The notes beneath the pieces are model-generated. The model was not told the DNA's origin. It saw nothing but the letters and a program-made list of their open reading frames with translations, and searched no databases. Position numbers and translations under genes: made by a program. From Amycolatopsis lexingtonensis (lineage in GTDB: Bacteria > Actinomycetota > Actinomycetes > Mycobacteriales > Pseudonocardiaceae), in NCBI RefSeq assembly GCF_014873755.1, contig NZ_JADBEG010000001.1, positions 10,175,001-10,239,000 on the forward strand: DNA of 64,000 nt, read 5' to 3'. Positions 53,755 through 63,601 of the stretch are shown piece after piece; position 1 is the first letter of the stretch, and the number at the start of each line of letters is the position of its first letter.

Positions 53755-55107
53755 ATGGCTCTCGGCTTCCTGGACCGATCCCGGATAGTGGCACCGCCGA
53801 CGTGGACGCGCTGGCTGGTGCCGCCGGCGGCCCTCTCGGTGCACCTGTCGATCGGGCAGGCCTACGCGTGGAGCGTGTTCAAGACCCCGCTCGAGAAGAC
53901 GATGCACCTGAACGGCACGCAGAGCTCGCTGCCGTTCCAGCTCGGCATCGTCATGCTCGGGCTGTCCGCGGCCTTCGGCGGCACGCTCGTGGAGAAGAAC
54001 GGCCCGCGCTGGGCCATGTTCGTCTCGATGTGCTGCTTCGCCACCGGGTTCCTCGTCTCCGCCCTCGGCGTGGCGACCGGGCAGTTCTGGCTGGTCGTCC
54101 TCGGCTACGGCGGGATCGGCGGGGTCGGGCTCGGCATCGGCTACATCTCGCCGGTGTCGACGCTGATCAAGTGGTTCCCGGACCGGCCGGGCATGGCCAC
54201 CGGCATCGCGATCATGGGCTTCGGCGGCGGCGCGCTGATCGCGTCGCCGTGGTCGTCGTCGATGCTCGGCAGCGCGCCCACCACCGGCACCATCGCCACG
54301 GCGTTCCTCGTGCACGGCGTCGTCTACGCGGTGTTCATGTCGATGGGCTGGCTGCTCGTGCGGGTGCCGGCCGACGGCTGGAAGCCGGCGGGCTGGGAGC
54401 CCAAGACCGACCACGGCAAGGCGATGATCAGCACCGCGAACGTCTCGGCCGCCAACGCGATCAAGACGCCGCAGTTCTGGTGCCTGTGGGTCGTGCTGTG
54501 CTTCAACGTCACCGCGGGCATCGGGATCCTGGAGAAGGCGTCCCCGATGATCGTCGACTTCTTCAAGAGCACGCCGACGCCGGTCGGCACGGCCGCGGCG
54601 GCCGGGTTCGTCGCGCTGCTGTCGCTGTGCAACATGCTCGGCCGGTTCGTCTGGTCGTCCACTTCGGACCTGGTCGGGCGCAAGAACATCTACCGCACCT
54701 ACCTCGGCGTCGGCGCGGTGCTGTACTTGGTGATCGCGCTCACGGACAACTCGTCGAAGCTCGTGTTCATCCTGTGCGCGATGGTGATCCTCTCCTTCTA
54801 CGGCGGTGGGTTCGCGACGGTTCCGGCCTACCTGAAGGACCTCTTCGGCACCTACCAGGTCGGCGCGATCCACGGCAGGCTGCTCACCGCGTGGTCGGTG
54901 GCCGGCGTGCTCGGCCCGCTGATCGTCAACCGGATCGCCGACAGCCAGAAGGCGGCGGGCAAGTCCGGGCCGGCGTTGTACGAGCTGTCCTTCTACATCA
55001 TGATCGGCCTGCTGGTGGTCGGCTTCGTGGCCAACGAGCTGGTGCGCCCGGTCAAGGAGAAGTACCACGAGCCGGTCCCCGCGGCCGCGAGGAGTGAAGC
55101 CCGATGA
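53755..55107 (+). CDS. OFA-type MFS transporter (oxalate:formate antiporter family)
   Basis: A 450-residue transporter with twelve membrane helices. OFA-family features are [12 protein letters not shown] near the start, [24 protein letters not shown] and the [10 protein letters not shown] cytoplasmic loop. It likely moves formate, oxalate or another small carboxylate. The stop overlaps the next start as ATGA, coupling it to a small-subunit gene. It is divergent from fdhD across about 100 bases. Confidence 0.92.
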   Translation: MALGFLDRSRIVAPPTWTRWLVPPAALSVHLSIGQAYAWSVFKTPLEKTMHLNGTQSSLPFQLGIVMLGLSAAFGGTLVEKNGPRWAMFVSMCCFATGFLVSALGVATGQFWLVVLGYGGIGGVGLGIGYISPVSTLIKWFPDRPGMATGIAIMGFGGGALIASPWSSSMLGSAPTTGTIATAFLVHGVVYAVFMSMGWLLVRVPADGWKPAGWEPKTDHGKAMISTANVSAANAIKTPQFWCLWVVLCFNVTAGIGILEKASPMIVDFFKSTPTPVGTAAAAGFVALLSLCNMLGRFVWSSTSDLVGRKNIYRTYLGVGAVLYLVIALTDNSSKLVFILCAMVILSFYGGGFATVPAYLKDLFGTYQVGAIHGRLLTAWSVAGVLGPLIVNRIADSQKAAGKSGPALYELSFYIMIGLLVVGFVANELVRPVKEKYHEPVPAAARSEAR

Positions 55108-55232
55108 GCGAGCCGTCGACGTCGAAGCCCAACCGGACCCCGCTGATCGTGCTCACCTGGGCGTGGGTCGTCCTGCCGTTCGGGTACGGCGTGTACCAGC
55201 TTTTCCTGAAGCTGGTACAGCTGTTCGGATGA
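55104..55232 (+). CDS. MFS transporter small subunit (42 residues)
   Basis: A 42-residue protein: a charged start ([12 protein letters not shown]) then one membrane helix ([20 protein letters not shown]) and [10 protein letters not shown] at the end. It is coupled on both sides, overlapping the MFS stop and the SDR start (ATGA twice). Small one-helix proteins of this kind, called MFS transporter small subunit, commonly follow OFA-type transporters in actinobacteria. They presumably stabilise or assist the carrier. Confidence 0.85.
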   Translation: MSEPSTSKPNRTPLIVLTWAWVVLPFGYGVYQLFLKLVQLFG

Positions 55233-55981
55233 GCAACGGAATTCTCGTCACCGGCGCGTCCCGCGGTATCGGGCGCGCGGTGGCCACGGCGTTCGCGGCG
55301 CGGGGGGACCGGGTGGCCGTCCACTACGGACACCGCGCCGCGGACGCCGAGGAAACGCTTTCGCAACTGCCCGGCGAAGGACACCTGCTGATCAGCGGCG
55401 ACCTCGCCGACCCGGAAGCGGCGCGGAAGCTCGCCGACGCCGCCGAAGCCGGGCTCGGCGGGGTCGACGTGCTGGTCAACAACGCGGCCGTCGCGACGTC
55501 GGCGGAGACCGCGCACCCGGTCGACGGGGTGTCCTACGCGGACTGGCAGCGGATCTGGCGGCGCACCCTCGACGTCAACCTCGTGGGCGCCGCGAACCTG
55601 AGCTACTGCGTCGCCCGGCACCTCATCGGGCGCGGCGCGCCCGGCCGGATCGTCAACATCGGGTCGCGCGGGGCGTTCAAGGGCGAGCCCGACCACCCGG
55701 CGTACGGCGCGAGCAAGGCGGCGCTGCACGCGTTCGGCCAGTCGCTCGCCGTTTCGCTGGCGCCGCACGGCATCTCCGTGACGTCGGTCGCACCCGGCTT
55801 CACCGCCACCGAGCGCGTGGCGGACCGGATCGACGACGCCCTGCGCGCGCAGAGCCCGTTCGGGCGGGTCGGCACGCCCGAAGAGGTCGCCGCGGCCGTC
55901 GTCTACCTGGCTTCCGCCGAGGCGACCTGGGCGTCCGGCGCGATCCTCGACCTCAACGGCGCCTCGCACCTGCGCATGTGA
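55229..55981 (+). CDS. SDR-family oxidoreductase
   Basis: A 250-residue short-chain dehydrogenase with the NAD(P)-binding GASRGIG, NNAA, catalytic Ser in VNIGSRGAF and YxxxK as YGASKAA. The C-terminal GAILDLNGASHLRM resembles beta-ketoacyl reductase-like SDRs. It overlaps the small-subunit stop (ATGA), so it is the third gene of the transporter operon. Its substrate is unknown; the position does not show a formate role directly. Confidence 0.92.
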   Translation: MSNGILVTGASRGIGRAVATAFAARGDRVAVHYGHRAADAEETLSQLPGEGHLLISGDLADPEAARKLADAAEAGLGGVDVLVNNAAVATSAETAHPVDGVSYADWQRIWRRTLDVNLVGAANLSYCVARHLIGRGAPGRIVNIGSRGAFKGEPDHPAYGASKAALHAFGQSLAVSLAPHGISVTSVAPGFTATERVADRIDDALRAQSPFGRVGTPEEVAAAVVYLASAEATWASGAILDLNGASHLRM

Positions 55982-56029
55982 CCTGCCTCACCCGTGCAGC
56001 ACGACGGGCCGCGCGGGCGTCGATAGGGC

Positions 56030-57439
56030 GTGCATCCTCTGGGCAAGATCGTCGTCTCCGGGCTGGCGCTGGTCGTCTTGTGCGGCACCGCGTACGGCTA
56101 CGTGAACCTCCAGGCCCTCGACGAAGTCACGCGCGACAGCGTGATCGACGCCGACGGCGAGACGAAACCGGGGGAGCAGCCCGCCGACGGTTCGCTGGAC
56201 GTCCTGCTCGTCGGCCGGGACGCCCGCACCGATCCCCAGGGCAACCCGCTGTCGCCGGACATGCTCCGCGAACTGCGGGTCGGTCCCAACGGCGACGACC
56301 TCACCGACACCCTGATCGTGCTGCGGATCCCGAACGGCACGAAGGAGGTGAAAGCGTTTTCCATCCCGCGCGACAGCTACGTGTCGATGCCCGGCGGGAA
56401 GGGGAAGATCAACGCCGCTTTCGGGCGCGCGAAGGCCGCCGAGGCGCGGCGGCTGCGCACCGCGGGGGAGACCGACAAGGCGAAGATCGACCAAAGCGCG
56501 CTCACGGCCGCGCGGCGCGCGACGCGGCAGGCGGTCGAGGACCTCACCGGCGTCAAGATCGACCACTTCGCCGAAGTCAACCTGCTCAGCTTCTCCGAGA
56601 TCAGCAAGGCGGTCGGCGGCGTCGACGTCTGCCTGAAAGCGCCCACCCAGGACCGGAACTCGGGCGCGAACTTCCAGGCCGGGCCGCAGCGGATCTCGGG
56701 CGCGGACGCGCTCGCCTTCGTGCGGCAGCGCGACAACCTCCGCGGCGGCGACTTCGACCGCGTGCGGCGGCAGCAGGTCTTCCTCGCCGGGCTGGCGCGG
56801 CAGGTGCTGTCGGCGGGGACGCTGGGCGACCCCGGGAAGCTTTCGGACCTCATCGACGCGGTGAAGCGCTCGGTGGTGCTCGACTCCTCCTGGAACCTCC
56901 TCGACTTCGTCGCGCAGATGCGCGGGGTCAGCGGCGGCGGCATCCGGTTCGAGACGATCCCGGTCGTCAACCCCGACTACCGCTACGACCCGGACGACCG
57001 CAAAGCGACCGCGGTGCAGGTCGACCCGGCCGCGGTCAAGGCGTTCGCGGCGAGCCTGATCGGGCCGGCCGCACCGACGGGGTCGCCGACGGCCCAGGGG
57101 CCCACGGTCGACGTCTCCAACGCGGGACCGCGGCCGGGGCTCGCGGCGCGCGTGTCCGGTTTGCTGCGCGACAAGGGGTTCACGCCGGGTGCCACCGGCA
57201 ACACGGCCTCGCGGCGGACCTCGGTGGTCCGGTTCGGTCCCGACCTCGCGGACCGCGGCGCCGAGGTGGCGAAGCTGCTGGGCGGCCTGACGACGCAGGA
57301 GTCCGCGTCGGTGCCCGCCGGGCACATCGAGGTCGTGCTCGGCACGGTGTACGCGGGCCCGGGAGCGGCCGGCGGCGGGGGCGCCCCGGCGGCCGGTGAC
57401 GACGCGATCACGTCGGACGGAGTCGTCTGCGTGAATTGA
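56030..57439 (+). CDS. LCP-family cell-wall polymer ligase with LytR C-terminal domain
   Basis: A 469-residue protein with an N-terminal signal anchor (KIVVSGLALVVLCGTAYGY), an LCP domain (about 58-300; VLLVGRDARTD, LTDTLIVLRIP, SIPRDSYVSMP, ALAFVRQRDNLRGGDFDRVRRQQ) and a LytR_C domain (about 355-450). LCP proteins attach arabinogalactan or teichoic-type polymers to peptidoglycan. The GTG at 56030 is the start used. It lies between the SDR and lipoprotein genes and is not obviously part of either operon. Confidence 0.93.
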   Translation: MHPLGKIVVSGLALVVLCGTAYGYVNLQALDEVTRDSVIDADGETKPGEQPADGSLDVLLVGRDARTDPQGNPLSPDMLRELRVGPNGDDLTDTLIVLRIPNGTKEVKAFSIPRDSYVSMPGGKGKINAAFGRAKAAEARRLRTAGETDKAKIDQSALTAARRATRQAVEDLTGVKIDHFAEVNLLSFSEISKAVGGVDVCLKAPTQDRNSGANFQAGPQRISGADALAFVRQRDNLRGGDFDRVRRQQVFLAGLARQVLSAGTLGDPGKLSDLIDAVKRSVVLDSSWNLLDFVAQMRGVSGGGIRFETIPVVNPDYRYDPDDRKATAVQVDPAAVKAFAASLIGPAAPTGSPTAQGPTVDVSNAGPRPGLAARVSGLLRDKGFTPGATGNTASRRTSVVRFGPDLADRGAEVAKLLGGLTTQESASVPAGHIEVVLGTVYAGPGAAGGGGAPAAGDDAITSDGVVCVN

Positions 57440-57669
57440 CCGCGCACGGGGTGAAATTGCGCGAAGTTTTTCCGTGAAGCACCGCGATCTCGTTTTCCGC
57501 CGACCGGACCACGGCGGACCACGAGGGTGAGTGGTCTTGACGCTGCCTGCCTGGTGAGGCAATGTGCGGTGACCGTCGGCGGCAGTGCCGCGGGACGGGC
57601 CGGAAAAGATCACCGGATCGGTGGCGGACCGGAAAAACGATTTCAGGAAATAAGGAAAGTCCGGAACCT

Positions 57670-58284
57670 ATGCGCATCAGCGTTGCCCGCGGAGGGTGGC
57701 TCCTTCCGGTGCTCGCTTCCGCCGTTCTGTCCGCCGGGTGCCAATCGGCGTCCGGTACGGCGCACTACCCCGAGTCGATCGACGCCTGCAAGCTGCCCGG
57801 CGCCGACACCCGCGACCGGCTGGCCCCCGGCACCGTCGAAGTCCCGCCGGACTCGATCAAGACGGCCGACGCCAAGGTGGTGCCGCAGGACCGCTCGACC
57901 GAGGGCAACGAACTCACCGGCTGCAAGCGCCTGTTCGCCCGCGACCTCGGCGGCGGGAAGCCGAACCCGCAGGACTACCGGGTCGTCACGATCGCCGTCG
58001 TCCGCTTCACCGACTCCGACACCGCCAACGCGGCTTCCCAGGCCACCCAGCTGATGACCGACGCGCTCGGCGACCACTCGGGCGTCCGCCTCGCCACCGG
58101 CGTCGGCGACGAGGCCGGCTTCTCCGAGCAGTGGGCCGCCGTCCGCTCCGGCAACGTCGTCCTCGGCCTGGCCATCGCCGACGGCGGCACCGAGGCGGCC
58201 CTGATCCCGCCGGCGACCCTCGACAACGTCCAGGCCGTGGTCACCGGCATGACCGACACCCTGCAACGCGACTACCGGGGCTGA
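57670..58284 (+). CDS. Secreted lipoprotein, DUF3558-like
   Basis: A 204-residue lipoprotein with a signal peptide and lipobox LSAGC (Cys about 23). The rest is a mixed alpha/beta domain with two conserved cysteines (IDACKLPG and TGCKRLF), typical of actinobacterial DUF3558-like lipoproteins. Function is unknown. Its end overlaps the convergent FdhF/YdeP-type gene by 13 bases. The 230-base gap upstream holds a TTGACG-containing promoter-like stretch (57537-57542) and an imperfect TGCCT/AGGCA repeat. Confidence 0.8.
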   Translation: MRISVARGGWLLPVLASAVLSAGCQSASGTAHYPESIDACKLPGADTRDRLAPGTVEVPPDSIKTADAKVVPQDRSTEGNELTGCKRLFARDLGGGKPNPQDYRVVTIAVVRFTDSDTANAASQATQLMTDALGDHSGVRLATGVGDEAGFSEQWAAVRSGNVVLGLAIADGGTEAALIPPATLDNVQAVVTGMTDTLQRDYRG

Positions 58285-60581
58285 GGCTCCAGCCGCACCA
58301 CGATCGCCTTGGAGACCGGGGTGTTCGACTTGTCCGCCACCGAGTCCAGCGGGACCAGCGCGTTCGCCTCGGGGAAGTACGCCGCCGCGCAGCCGCGGGC
58401 CGTCGGGTACGCCACGACGCGGAACGCCGGTGCCCGGCGGTCGCCGTCGCGCCACTCGGAGACCAGGTCGACCATCCCGCCGTCCGTCAGGCCGAGCGCC
58501 GCGATGTCGGCGGGGTTGACCAGCACGACCCGGCGGGCGTTGTCGATGCCGCGGTAGCGGTCGGAAAGGCCGTAGATCGTGGTGTTGTACTGGTCGTGGC
58601 TGCGCATCGTCTGCAGCAGCAGCCTGCCCTCGGGCGCCTGCGGGTACTCCAGCGCCGAGACCGTGAAGTTGCCCTTGCCGTTGGCCGTGCCGGTGAACTC
58701 GCGGGAGTCGCGCGGCGCGTGCGGCAGCACGAACCCGTCGGGCTCGCGGACGCGGCGGTTGTAGTCGTGGCAGCCCGGCACGACCCGCGAGATCCGGTCG
58801 CGGATCAGGTCGTAGTCGGTCTCGAACGTCCGCCACGGCACCGCGTGGCCCGCGCCGAACAGCTTCTCGGCGAGCCGGCTGACGATCGCGACCTCGGAGA
58901 GCAGGTGCTCGCTCGCGGGCTGGAGGCGGCCGCGGGAGGTGTGCACCTGCGACATCGAGTCCTCGACCGTGACGAACTGCTCGCCGCTCGCCTGGACGTC
59001 CCGCTCGGTGCGCCCGAGCGTCGGCAGGATCAGCGCGGTGCGGCCGTGGACGACGTGGGAGCGGTTCAGCTTCGTCGAGACGTGCACGGTCAGCGAGCAC
59101 GACTCGAGCGCCTTCTCGGTGGCGTCCGTGTCCGGGGTCGCCGACGCGAAGTTGCCGCCGACGGCGAAGAAGACCTTGCCGCGGCCGTCGCGCATCGCGC
59201 GGATCGTGTCGACGGTGTCCAGGCCGTGCTCGCGCGGGACTTCGATGCCGAACTCGGCGGCGAGGGCGTCCATGAAGGACTGCGGCATCTTCTCCCAGAT
59301 GCCCATCGTCCGGTCGCCCTGGACATTCGAGTGCCCGCGCACCGGGCAGAGACCCGCGCCCGGCTTGCCGATCATGCCGCGCATCAGCGCCAGGTTCGCG
59401 ATCTCGGAGATCGTCGGCACGGCGTGCTTGTGCTGCGTCAGGCCCATCGCCCAGCAGTAGATCGTGCGCTCGGAGGACGCGATCATCCGCGCGACGCGCT
59501 CGATCTGCTCGCGCGGCAGCCCGGTGGCGAGCTCGACCTCCGGCCAGTCGATCTCCCGCAGGTGCTTCGCGTAGTCGTCGAAGCCATCGGTGGCGTTCGC
59601 GACGAACTCGCGGTCGACGATCGCGCCCGGCGCCTCTTCGTCCCAGGCGAGCAGCAGGTGCCCGACGGCCTGGAACAGCGCGAGGTCGCCGCCGAGGCGG
59701 ATCTGGGCGAACTCGTCGGCCAGCGGCGTGCCCTTGCCGACTACGCCGCGGACGTTCTGCGGGTTCTTGAACCGCATCAGCCCGGCTTCGGGCAGCGGGT
59801 TCACGGCGATCACCTTCGCGCCGTGGCCCTTGGCGACTTCGAGCGCCGAGAGCATCCGCGGGTGGTTGGTGCCCGGGTTCTGCCCGACGACGACGATTAG
59901 GTCGGCCTTGTGGATGTCAGCCAGGCTCACCGAGCCCTTGCCGACGCCGGTGGTGGCCGACAGCGCCGCGCCCGAGGACTCGTGGCACATGTTGGAGCAG
60001 TCCGGCAGGTTGTTGGTGCCGAAGGAGCGCACCATCAGCTGGTAGAGGAACGCGGCCTCGTTGCTGGTGCGCCCGGAGGTGTAGAAGAACGCCTCGTTCG
60101 GGTCGGTCAGCGCCTTCAGCTCGCCGGCGACGAGCTCGAACGCGTCGTCCCAGGAGATCGGCTCGTAGTGCGTGGCGCCTTCGCGCAGCACGAACGGCTC
60201 GGTGATCCGGCCCTGCTGGCCGAGCCAGTAGTCGGTCTTGTTCCGGAGGTCCTCGATCGGGTGCTTCGCGAAGAAGTCGCGGTCCACCCGCCGTTTCGTG
60301 GCCTCCTCGGCCACGGCCTTGGCGCCGTTTTCGCAGAACTCGGCCAGCTTGCGCTTCTCGCCGTCGATCTCCCGCGGTTCCGGCCACGCGCAGCCCGGGC
60401 AGTCGAAGCCCTCGCGCTGGTTCAGCAGCCGCAGCGCCTTGATCGTCCGGCCGGTGCCCATCTGCTCGACGCTGCGCGCGAGCGACACGGCGACACCGGG
60501 TATCCCGGCCGCCCAGCCCTTCGGCTTGCCCACCTCGAGGCGGGTCTCGTCCACGTCCTGCGCCGGCGCTTCACGAGTCAT
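58272..60581 (-). CDS. FdhF/YdeP-family molybdopterin oxidoreductase
   Basis: A 769-residue molybdoenzyme of the YdeP-like branch. It has the N-terminal DCPGCAWPEP (Cys61-x2-Cys64), a cysteine in SNMCHESSGAALS at the molybdenum region, and molybdopterin-binding segments (VVGQNPGTNHPRML, GHSNVQGDRTMGIWEKMP, AVGGNFASATPDTD, MRSHDQYNTTIYG). It is the likely client of FdhD, 5 kb away. Formate oxidation is possible but YdeP-type substrates are not settled. The ATG at 60581 has a weak ribosome site. The enzyme is soluble and lacks a Tat signal. Confidence 0.9.
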   Translation of the reverse strand: MTREAPAQDVDETRLEVGKPKGWAAGIPGVAVSLARSVEQMGTGRTIKALRLLNQREGFDCPGCAWPEPREIDGEKRKLAEFCENGAKAVAEEATKRRVDRDFFAKHPIEDLRNKTDYWLGQQGRITEPFVLREGATHYEPISWDDAFELVAGELKALTDPNEAFFYTSGRTSNEAAFLYQLMVRSFGTNNLPDCSNMCHESSGAALSATTGVGKGSVSLADIHKADLIVVVGQNPGTNHPRMLSALEVAKGHGAKVIAVNPLPEAGLMRFKNPQNVRGVVGKGTPLADEFAQIRLGGDLALFQAVGHLLLAWDEEAPGAIVDREFVANATDGFDDYAKHLREIDWPEVELATGLPREQIERVARMIASSERTIYCWAMGLTQHKHAVPTISEIANLALMRGMIGKPGAGLCPVRGHSNVQGDRTMGIWEKMPQSFMDALAAEFGIEVPREHGLDTVDTIRAMRDGRGKVFFAVGGNFASATPDTDATEKALESCSLTVHVSTKLNRSHVVHGRTALILPTLGRTERDVQASGEQFVTVEDSMSQVHTSRGRLQPASEHLLSEVAIVSRLAEKLFGAGHAVPWRTFETDYDLIRDRISRVVPGCHDYNRRVREPDGFVLPHAPRDSREFTGTANGKGNFTVSALEYPQAPEGRLLLQTMRSHDQYNTTIYGLSDRYRGIDNARRVVLVNPADIAALGLTDGGMVDLVSEWRDGDRRAPAFRVVAYPTARGCAAAYFPEANALVPLDSVADKSNTPVSKAIVVRLEPQPR

Positions 60582-60671
60582 GTGCCCATCGTGCGCCTCG
60601 CTGATCGCGACCGCTAACAGGGGTGGGTCACACGACCGGCGCGCCACTTTCTCCAGGAAAGAGGCATCGCC

Positions 60672-61982
60672 TCACGCGGACTTCACCTTCGCGGCGCGCA
60701 GCCCGCGGTCGAAGACGGTGACTCCCAGCAGGGTGACGCTGATGACGACCAGCGCGACGGCCAGCCGGTGCAGCCCGGCGGAGTCCGCGTGCGGCCCGTA
60801 GCAGAGGGCGATGAGCGTCGAGGCCACGATCGCGCCCAGGTACTGGGCCGTCCGGAACAGGCCGCTCGCGGTGCCCATCTGCTCGGCGGGCGCCTCGCCG
60901 TAGAGCGTCGTCTGGTTCGCGACGCTGGTCAGGCCCTGCGCCAGGCCGAACAACGCGGCCAGCGCGAGCAGCGCGCCGGCCCCCGTGCCGTCGTGGACGA
61001 ACAGCAGCAGCGCCGAGCCGCCGGCCAGCGCGACCGCCACGGTGACCAGCCGCGCCTTGATCCCGGACCCGCGCCCCGAAAACGCCGCGGCGCAGACCGC
61101 CGTGCCCGACATCGGCAGCAGCATCAGCCCGGCGGCCTCCTCGGACAGCCGTCGCGTGGTCTCGAGCCATTGGACGTAACCGAACATGATCGCGTAGATG
61201 GCCATGAAGCTCAGCGCCTGCCGCAGGTAGGTGCGCAGGATCGCGCTGTTGGCCGCGAGCATCCGCAGGTCGAGGAAGGGGTGGTCACGCCGCAGCTCGA
61301 CGAGCGTGAAGGCGGCCCCGAAGGCGGCGACGACGGCGAGCAGCCACGTCTCGGCGCCGGGGTCCATCAGGAAGAACAGCAGCGCCAGCAGCGTCGCGGA
61401 GAACAGCGTGATGCCGAGCACGTCGATCCGGGTGGCGGTGCGCGCGCCGCGGTCGTTCTTCGGCACCCACGCCCAGGCCAGCACCAGCGACAGCCCGGCG
61501 AGCGGGATGTTGACGGCGAAGATCGCCGGCCAGCCGAAGAGCCCGATCAGCAGGCCGCCCAGCGTCGGGCCGATCACCATCACCGTCTGCGCGGACATCG
61601 ACAGCACCGAAAGCACGCGGGCGGGCACGCCCTGGCCGTTCGCTTCGGCGTGGTGGCGCAGCACGGCCATCGCGGCCGGGAACCCGGCGCAGGTGCCGAG
61701 GCCGAGCACGACCCGCACACCCGTCAGCCAGCCCACCGAAATCGGGACCATCCCGGCGATCCCGGCCACGATCACCAGCGTCGCGCCGGCCAGCAGCACG
61801 CGGCGGGCGCCGTAGCGGTCCACCAGCAGCCCGACGACCGGCTGGCCGACCGCGGTGGCGAGGTACAGCGCCGAGATCAGCCAGGCGGTCTGGCCGGGAC
61901 CGGCGCCGAAGCTCTGCCCGATCGGCACGAGCGCGACGGCGATGAGGGTGGAGTTGATCGGGTTGAGCACCGCGCCGGCCAC
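60672..61982 (-). CDS. MFS drug-type transporter (14-helix-like), unusual start
   Basis: A 436-residue transporter with twelve or more helices; motif A is LLVDRYGARRVLLAG. The only standard start codon is GTG at 61982, which sits inside the first helix. An AAGGAG site instead lies 6 bases ahead of an ACG at 62036, which would restore the normal N-terminus (TATVTAPAKFGARLVTPL and so on). A mutated ATG or a non-canonical start is therefore likely. It is coupled to the upstream MarR gene, a common efflux arrangement. Confidence 0.85.
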   Translation of the reverse strand: MAGAVLNPINSTLIAVALVPIGQSFGAGPGQTAWLISALYLATAVGQPVVGLLVDRYGARRVLLAGATLVIVAGIAGMVPISVGWLTGVRVVLGLGTCAGFPAAMAVLRHHAEANGQGVPARVLSVLSMSAQTVMVIGPTLGGLLIGLFGWPAIFAVNIPLAGLSLVLAWAWVPKNDRGARTATRIDVLGITLFSATLLALLFFLMDPGAETWLLAVVAAFGAAFTLVELRRDHPFLDLRMLAANSAILRTYLRQALSFMAIYAIMFGYVQWLETTRRLSEEAAGLMLLPMSGTAVCAAAFSGRGSGIKARLVTVAVALAGGSALLLFVHDGTGAGALLALAALFGLAQGLTSVANQTTLYGEAPAEQMGTASGLFRTAQYLGAIVASTLIALCYGPHADSAGLHRLAVALVVISVTLLGVTVFDRGLRAAKVKSA

Positions 61983-62046
61983 CAGCGGGGTGACCAGGCG
62001 GGCGCCGAACTTGGCGGGTGCGGTGACGGTGGCCGTGAGGACTCCT

Positions 62047-62484
62047 TCAGTGCTGGGCCACGCGCTGCAGCAGCGGCAGCGCGCGCGTGACGACGTCGAG
62101 CTCGGCGGGGGACAGCTCGTCCAGCAGCGCCTGGGCCAGCCACTCTTCGCGGTGCTGCTGGATGCCGCGCACGGTGTCGCTCCCGGCGGGGGACAGGCTG
62201 ATCACCACGCGCCGCCGGTCGGCGGGATCGGGCGTGCGGGCGAGGTAGCCGAGCTCGTCGAGCACGCCGAGGGTGGCGGCCATGGACTGCTGCCGCACGT
62301 GCTCGGCCGCGGCCAGCTCACCCTGGGTGGCCGGCCCGGCCCGGTGCAGCCGGTTCAGCACCGCGGACTGCGACGGCGTGAGGATCCCGGCGTTGTCGAC
62401 CTGGCGCAGCCGCCGGTGCAGCTGCCCGACGACGCCGCGGATCCAGCCGGCGCTCTCGGCCACGTGCGGAGGTACTTCGCCCAT
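62047..62484 (-). CDS. MarR-family transcriptional regulator
   Basis: A 145-residue winged-helix protein with the MarR DNA-binding pattern (TPSQSAVLNRLHRAGPATQGELAAAEHV, then RTPDPADRRRVVISLSPAG for the wing). It is directly upstream of the MFS gene and probably represses it. An ACTGTACAGT palindrome 13 bases before the start and a TTAGACT -10-like sequence very close to the ATG suggest leaderless, autoregulated transcription. GTG at 62490 is an alternative start. Confidence 0.9.
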   Translation of the reverse strand: MGEVPPHVAESAGWIRGVVGQLHRRLRQVDNAGILTPSQSAVLNRLHRAGPATQGELAAAEHVRQQSMAATLGVLDELGYLARTPDPADRRRVVISLSPAGSDTVRGIQQHREEWLAQALLDELSPAELDVVTRALPLLQRVAQH

Positions 62485-62496
62485 GCACACAGTCTA

Positions 62497-62506
62497 ACTG
62501 TACAGT
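62497..62506. promoter_or_regulatory. MarR promoter palindrome
   Basis: ACTGTACAGT is a perfect 10-base palindrome adjoining the MarR start and overlapping the presumed promoter. It is a candidate MarR operator. Confidence 0.5.
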
Positions 62507-62556
62507 CCAGGCTGTGCATCTGGGTGTGACGCACTCCCGACCGGGGGTGCGGTGGC

Positions 62557-63549
62557 TCAGTGGCAGTCGTCGAGGGTCGGCACCGGGTACTTGGGGTCGT
62601 AGTAGCCGGGAGCGTCCTGGTCGCCGTCCGACGGGGCGGCTGGCGGGTTGGCGTAACCGGGGGCCAGGAAACCCTCCAGCGCGGCGGCGCAGCCGACCGA
62701 CGAAGTCGCGCTCTGCCCGCCGTCGAGCCACAGCCCACGGCTGGTCTTCGCGACCCGGGAGCCGGTGGCCACGACGTAGGTCTCGTCCACGCGCAGGAAG
62801 CTGACGATCTCGTTCGGGCTGGTCAGCGTCTCGGGGTGGACGTTGTCGAAGGCGTAGGCGACGACGTACTTGGCGTCCACGGCCAGCTCACCGGGCTTGT
62901 CGCCGGCGCGCGCGGTGAGCGTGCCGAACGTGCGGGGGCCCGCGTCGAGCAGGTGGTAGCCGTCGGCGATCTCGGTCAGGTAGGAGTCGAGGCCGGCCTT
63001 GTCCTTCGCCGGCTTCTCGGTCAGCCGCGGCGCGAGCTGGTCGCGCTGGTCCGGGGCGAAGAGCGCGAGGTAGGCCTTCGGGTCGTGCGCGACCAGCACC
63101 GCGGGGTCGAGGTGGGCGGCGGTGATCGCCTGGCGGGCCTGCGCGTAGGCGTTCGCGACCGCTTCGGCCTTGAAGGCGCCGACCGGTGCGGCGGCGGGCG
63201 AGGTGATGCCGTCCAGGCCCTTCGGCCACGCGTCGGCGGGGGTGTTCGCGTACGGGTGCGCCAGGTCGACGCGGGCGAACTGCGCCACCTGCGTCGGGTT
63301 CGGCGGCGCGGCCACCGGGGCGGGCCGCCGCCCGACGTACACGATCGCCGCCGTGGTCACGCCCAGGATCAGCACGAACACGGCGAAGATCCACCAGCGG
63401 CGCCGTGGCTTCCCGGTCGCGCGTTTCCGCTGCTTGCGGAACTGCTTGCGGTCCTTCTTGGCGCCCAGCCAGGCGTCGGTCTGCGCGTGCTTGCGCCACT
63501 CCGGGTCCATCAGGTCCGGGTGTGAATCGAGCAGGTTGTCGTCGTCCAC
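62557..63549 (-). CDS. Membrane-anchored hypothetical protein with HPDLMDPEW motif
   Basis: A 330-residue protein. A cytoplasmic start with HPDLMDPEWRKHAQTDAWL and a basic KKDRKQFRKQRKR patch leads to one membrane helix (about 52-72; WWIFAVFVLILGVTTAAIVYV) and an extracytoplasmic domain of about 250 residues with no family recognised. The GTG at 63549 follows GGGGGA and aligns best; an in-frame ATG at 63582 is an alternative. The neighbouring gene at 63602 shares the N-terminal motif. Confidence 0.75.
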   Translation of the reverse strand: MDDDNLLDSHPDLMDPEWRKHAQTDAWLGAKKDRKQFRKQRKRATGKPRRRWWIFAVFVLILGVTTAAIVYVGRRPAPVAAPPNPTQVAQFARVDLAHPYANTPADAWPKGLDGITSPAAAPVGAFKAEAVANAYAQARQAITAAHLDPAVLVAHDPKAYLALFAPDQRDQLAPRLTEKPAKDKAGLDSYLTEIADGYHLLDAGPRTFGTLTARAGDKPGELAVDAKYVVAYAFDNVHPETLTSPNEIVSFLRVDETYVVATGSRVAKTSRGLWLDGGQSATSSVGCAAALEGFLAPGYANPPAAPSDGDQDAPGYYDPKYPVPTLDDCH

Positions 63550-63601
63550 GTCGCTTTTCCCCCAGGGTCGATGCCTGATCATCGACGGCGGGGGCCGCGC
63601 G

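Noticed and set aside
52828..55068. 746-residue minus-strand frame running through fdhD.
   Set aside because: Only the first 274 codons from ATG 53652 are FdhD; the upstream part is the antisense shadow of the MFS gene.
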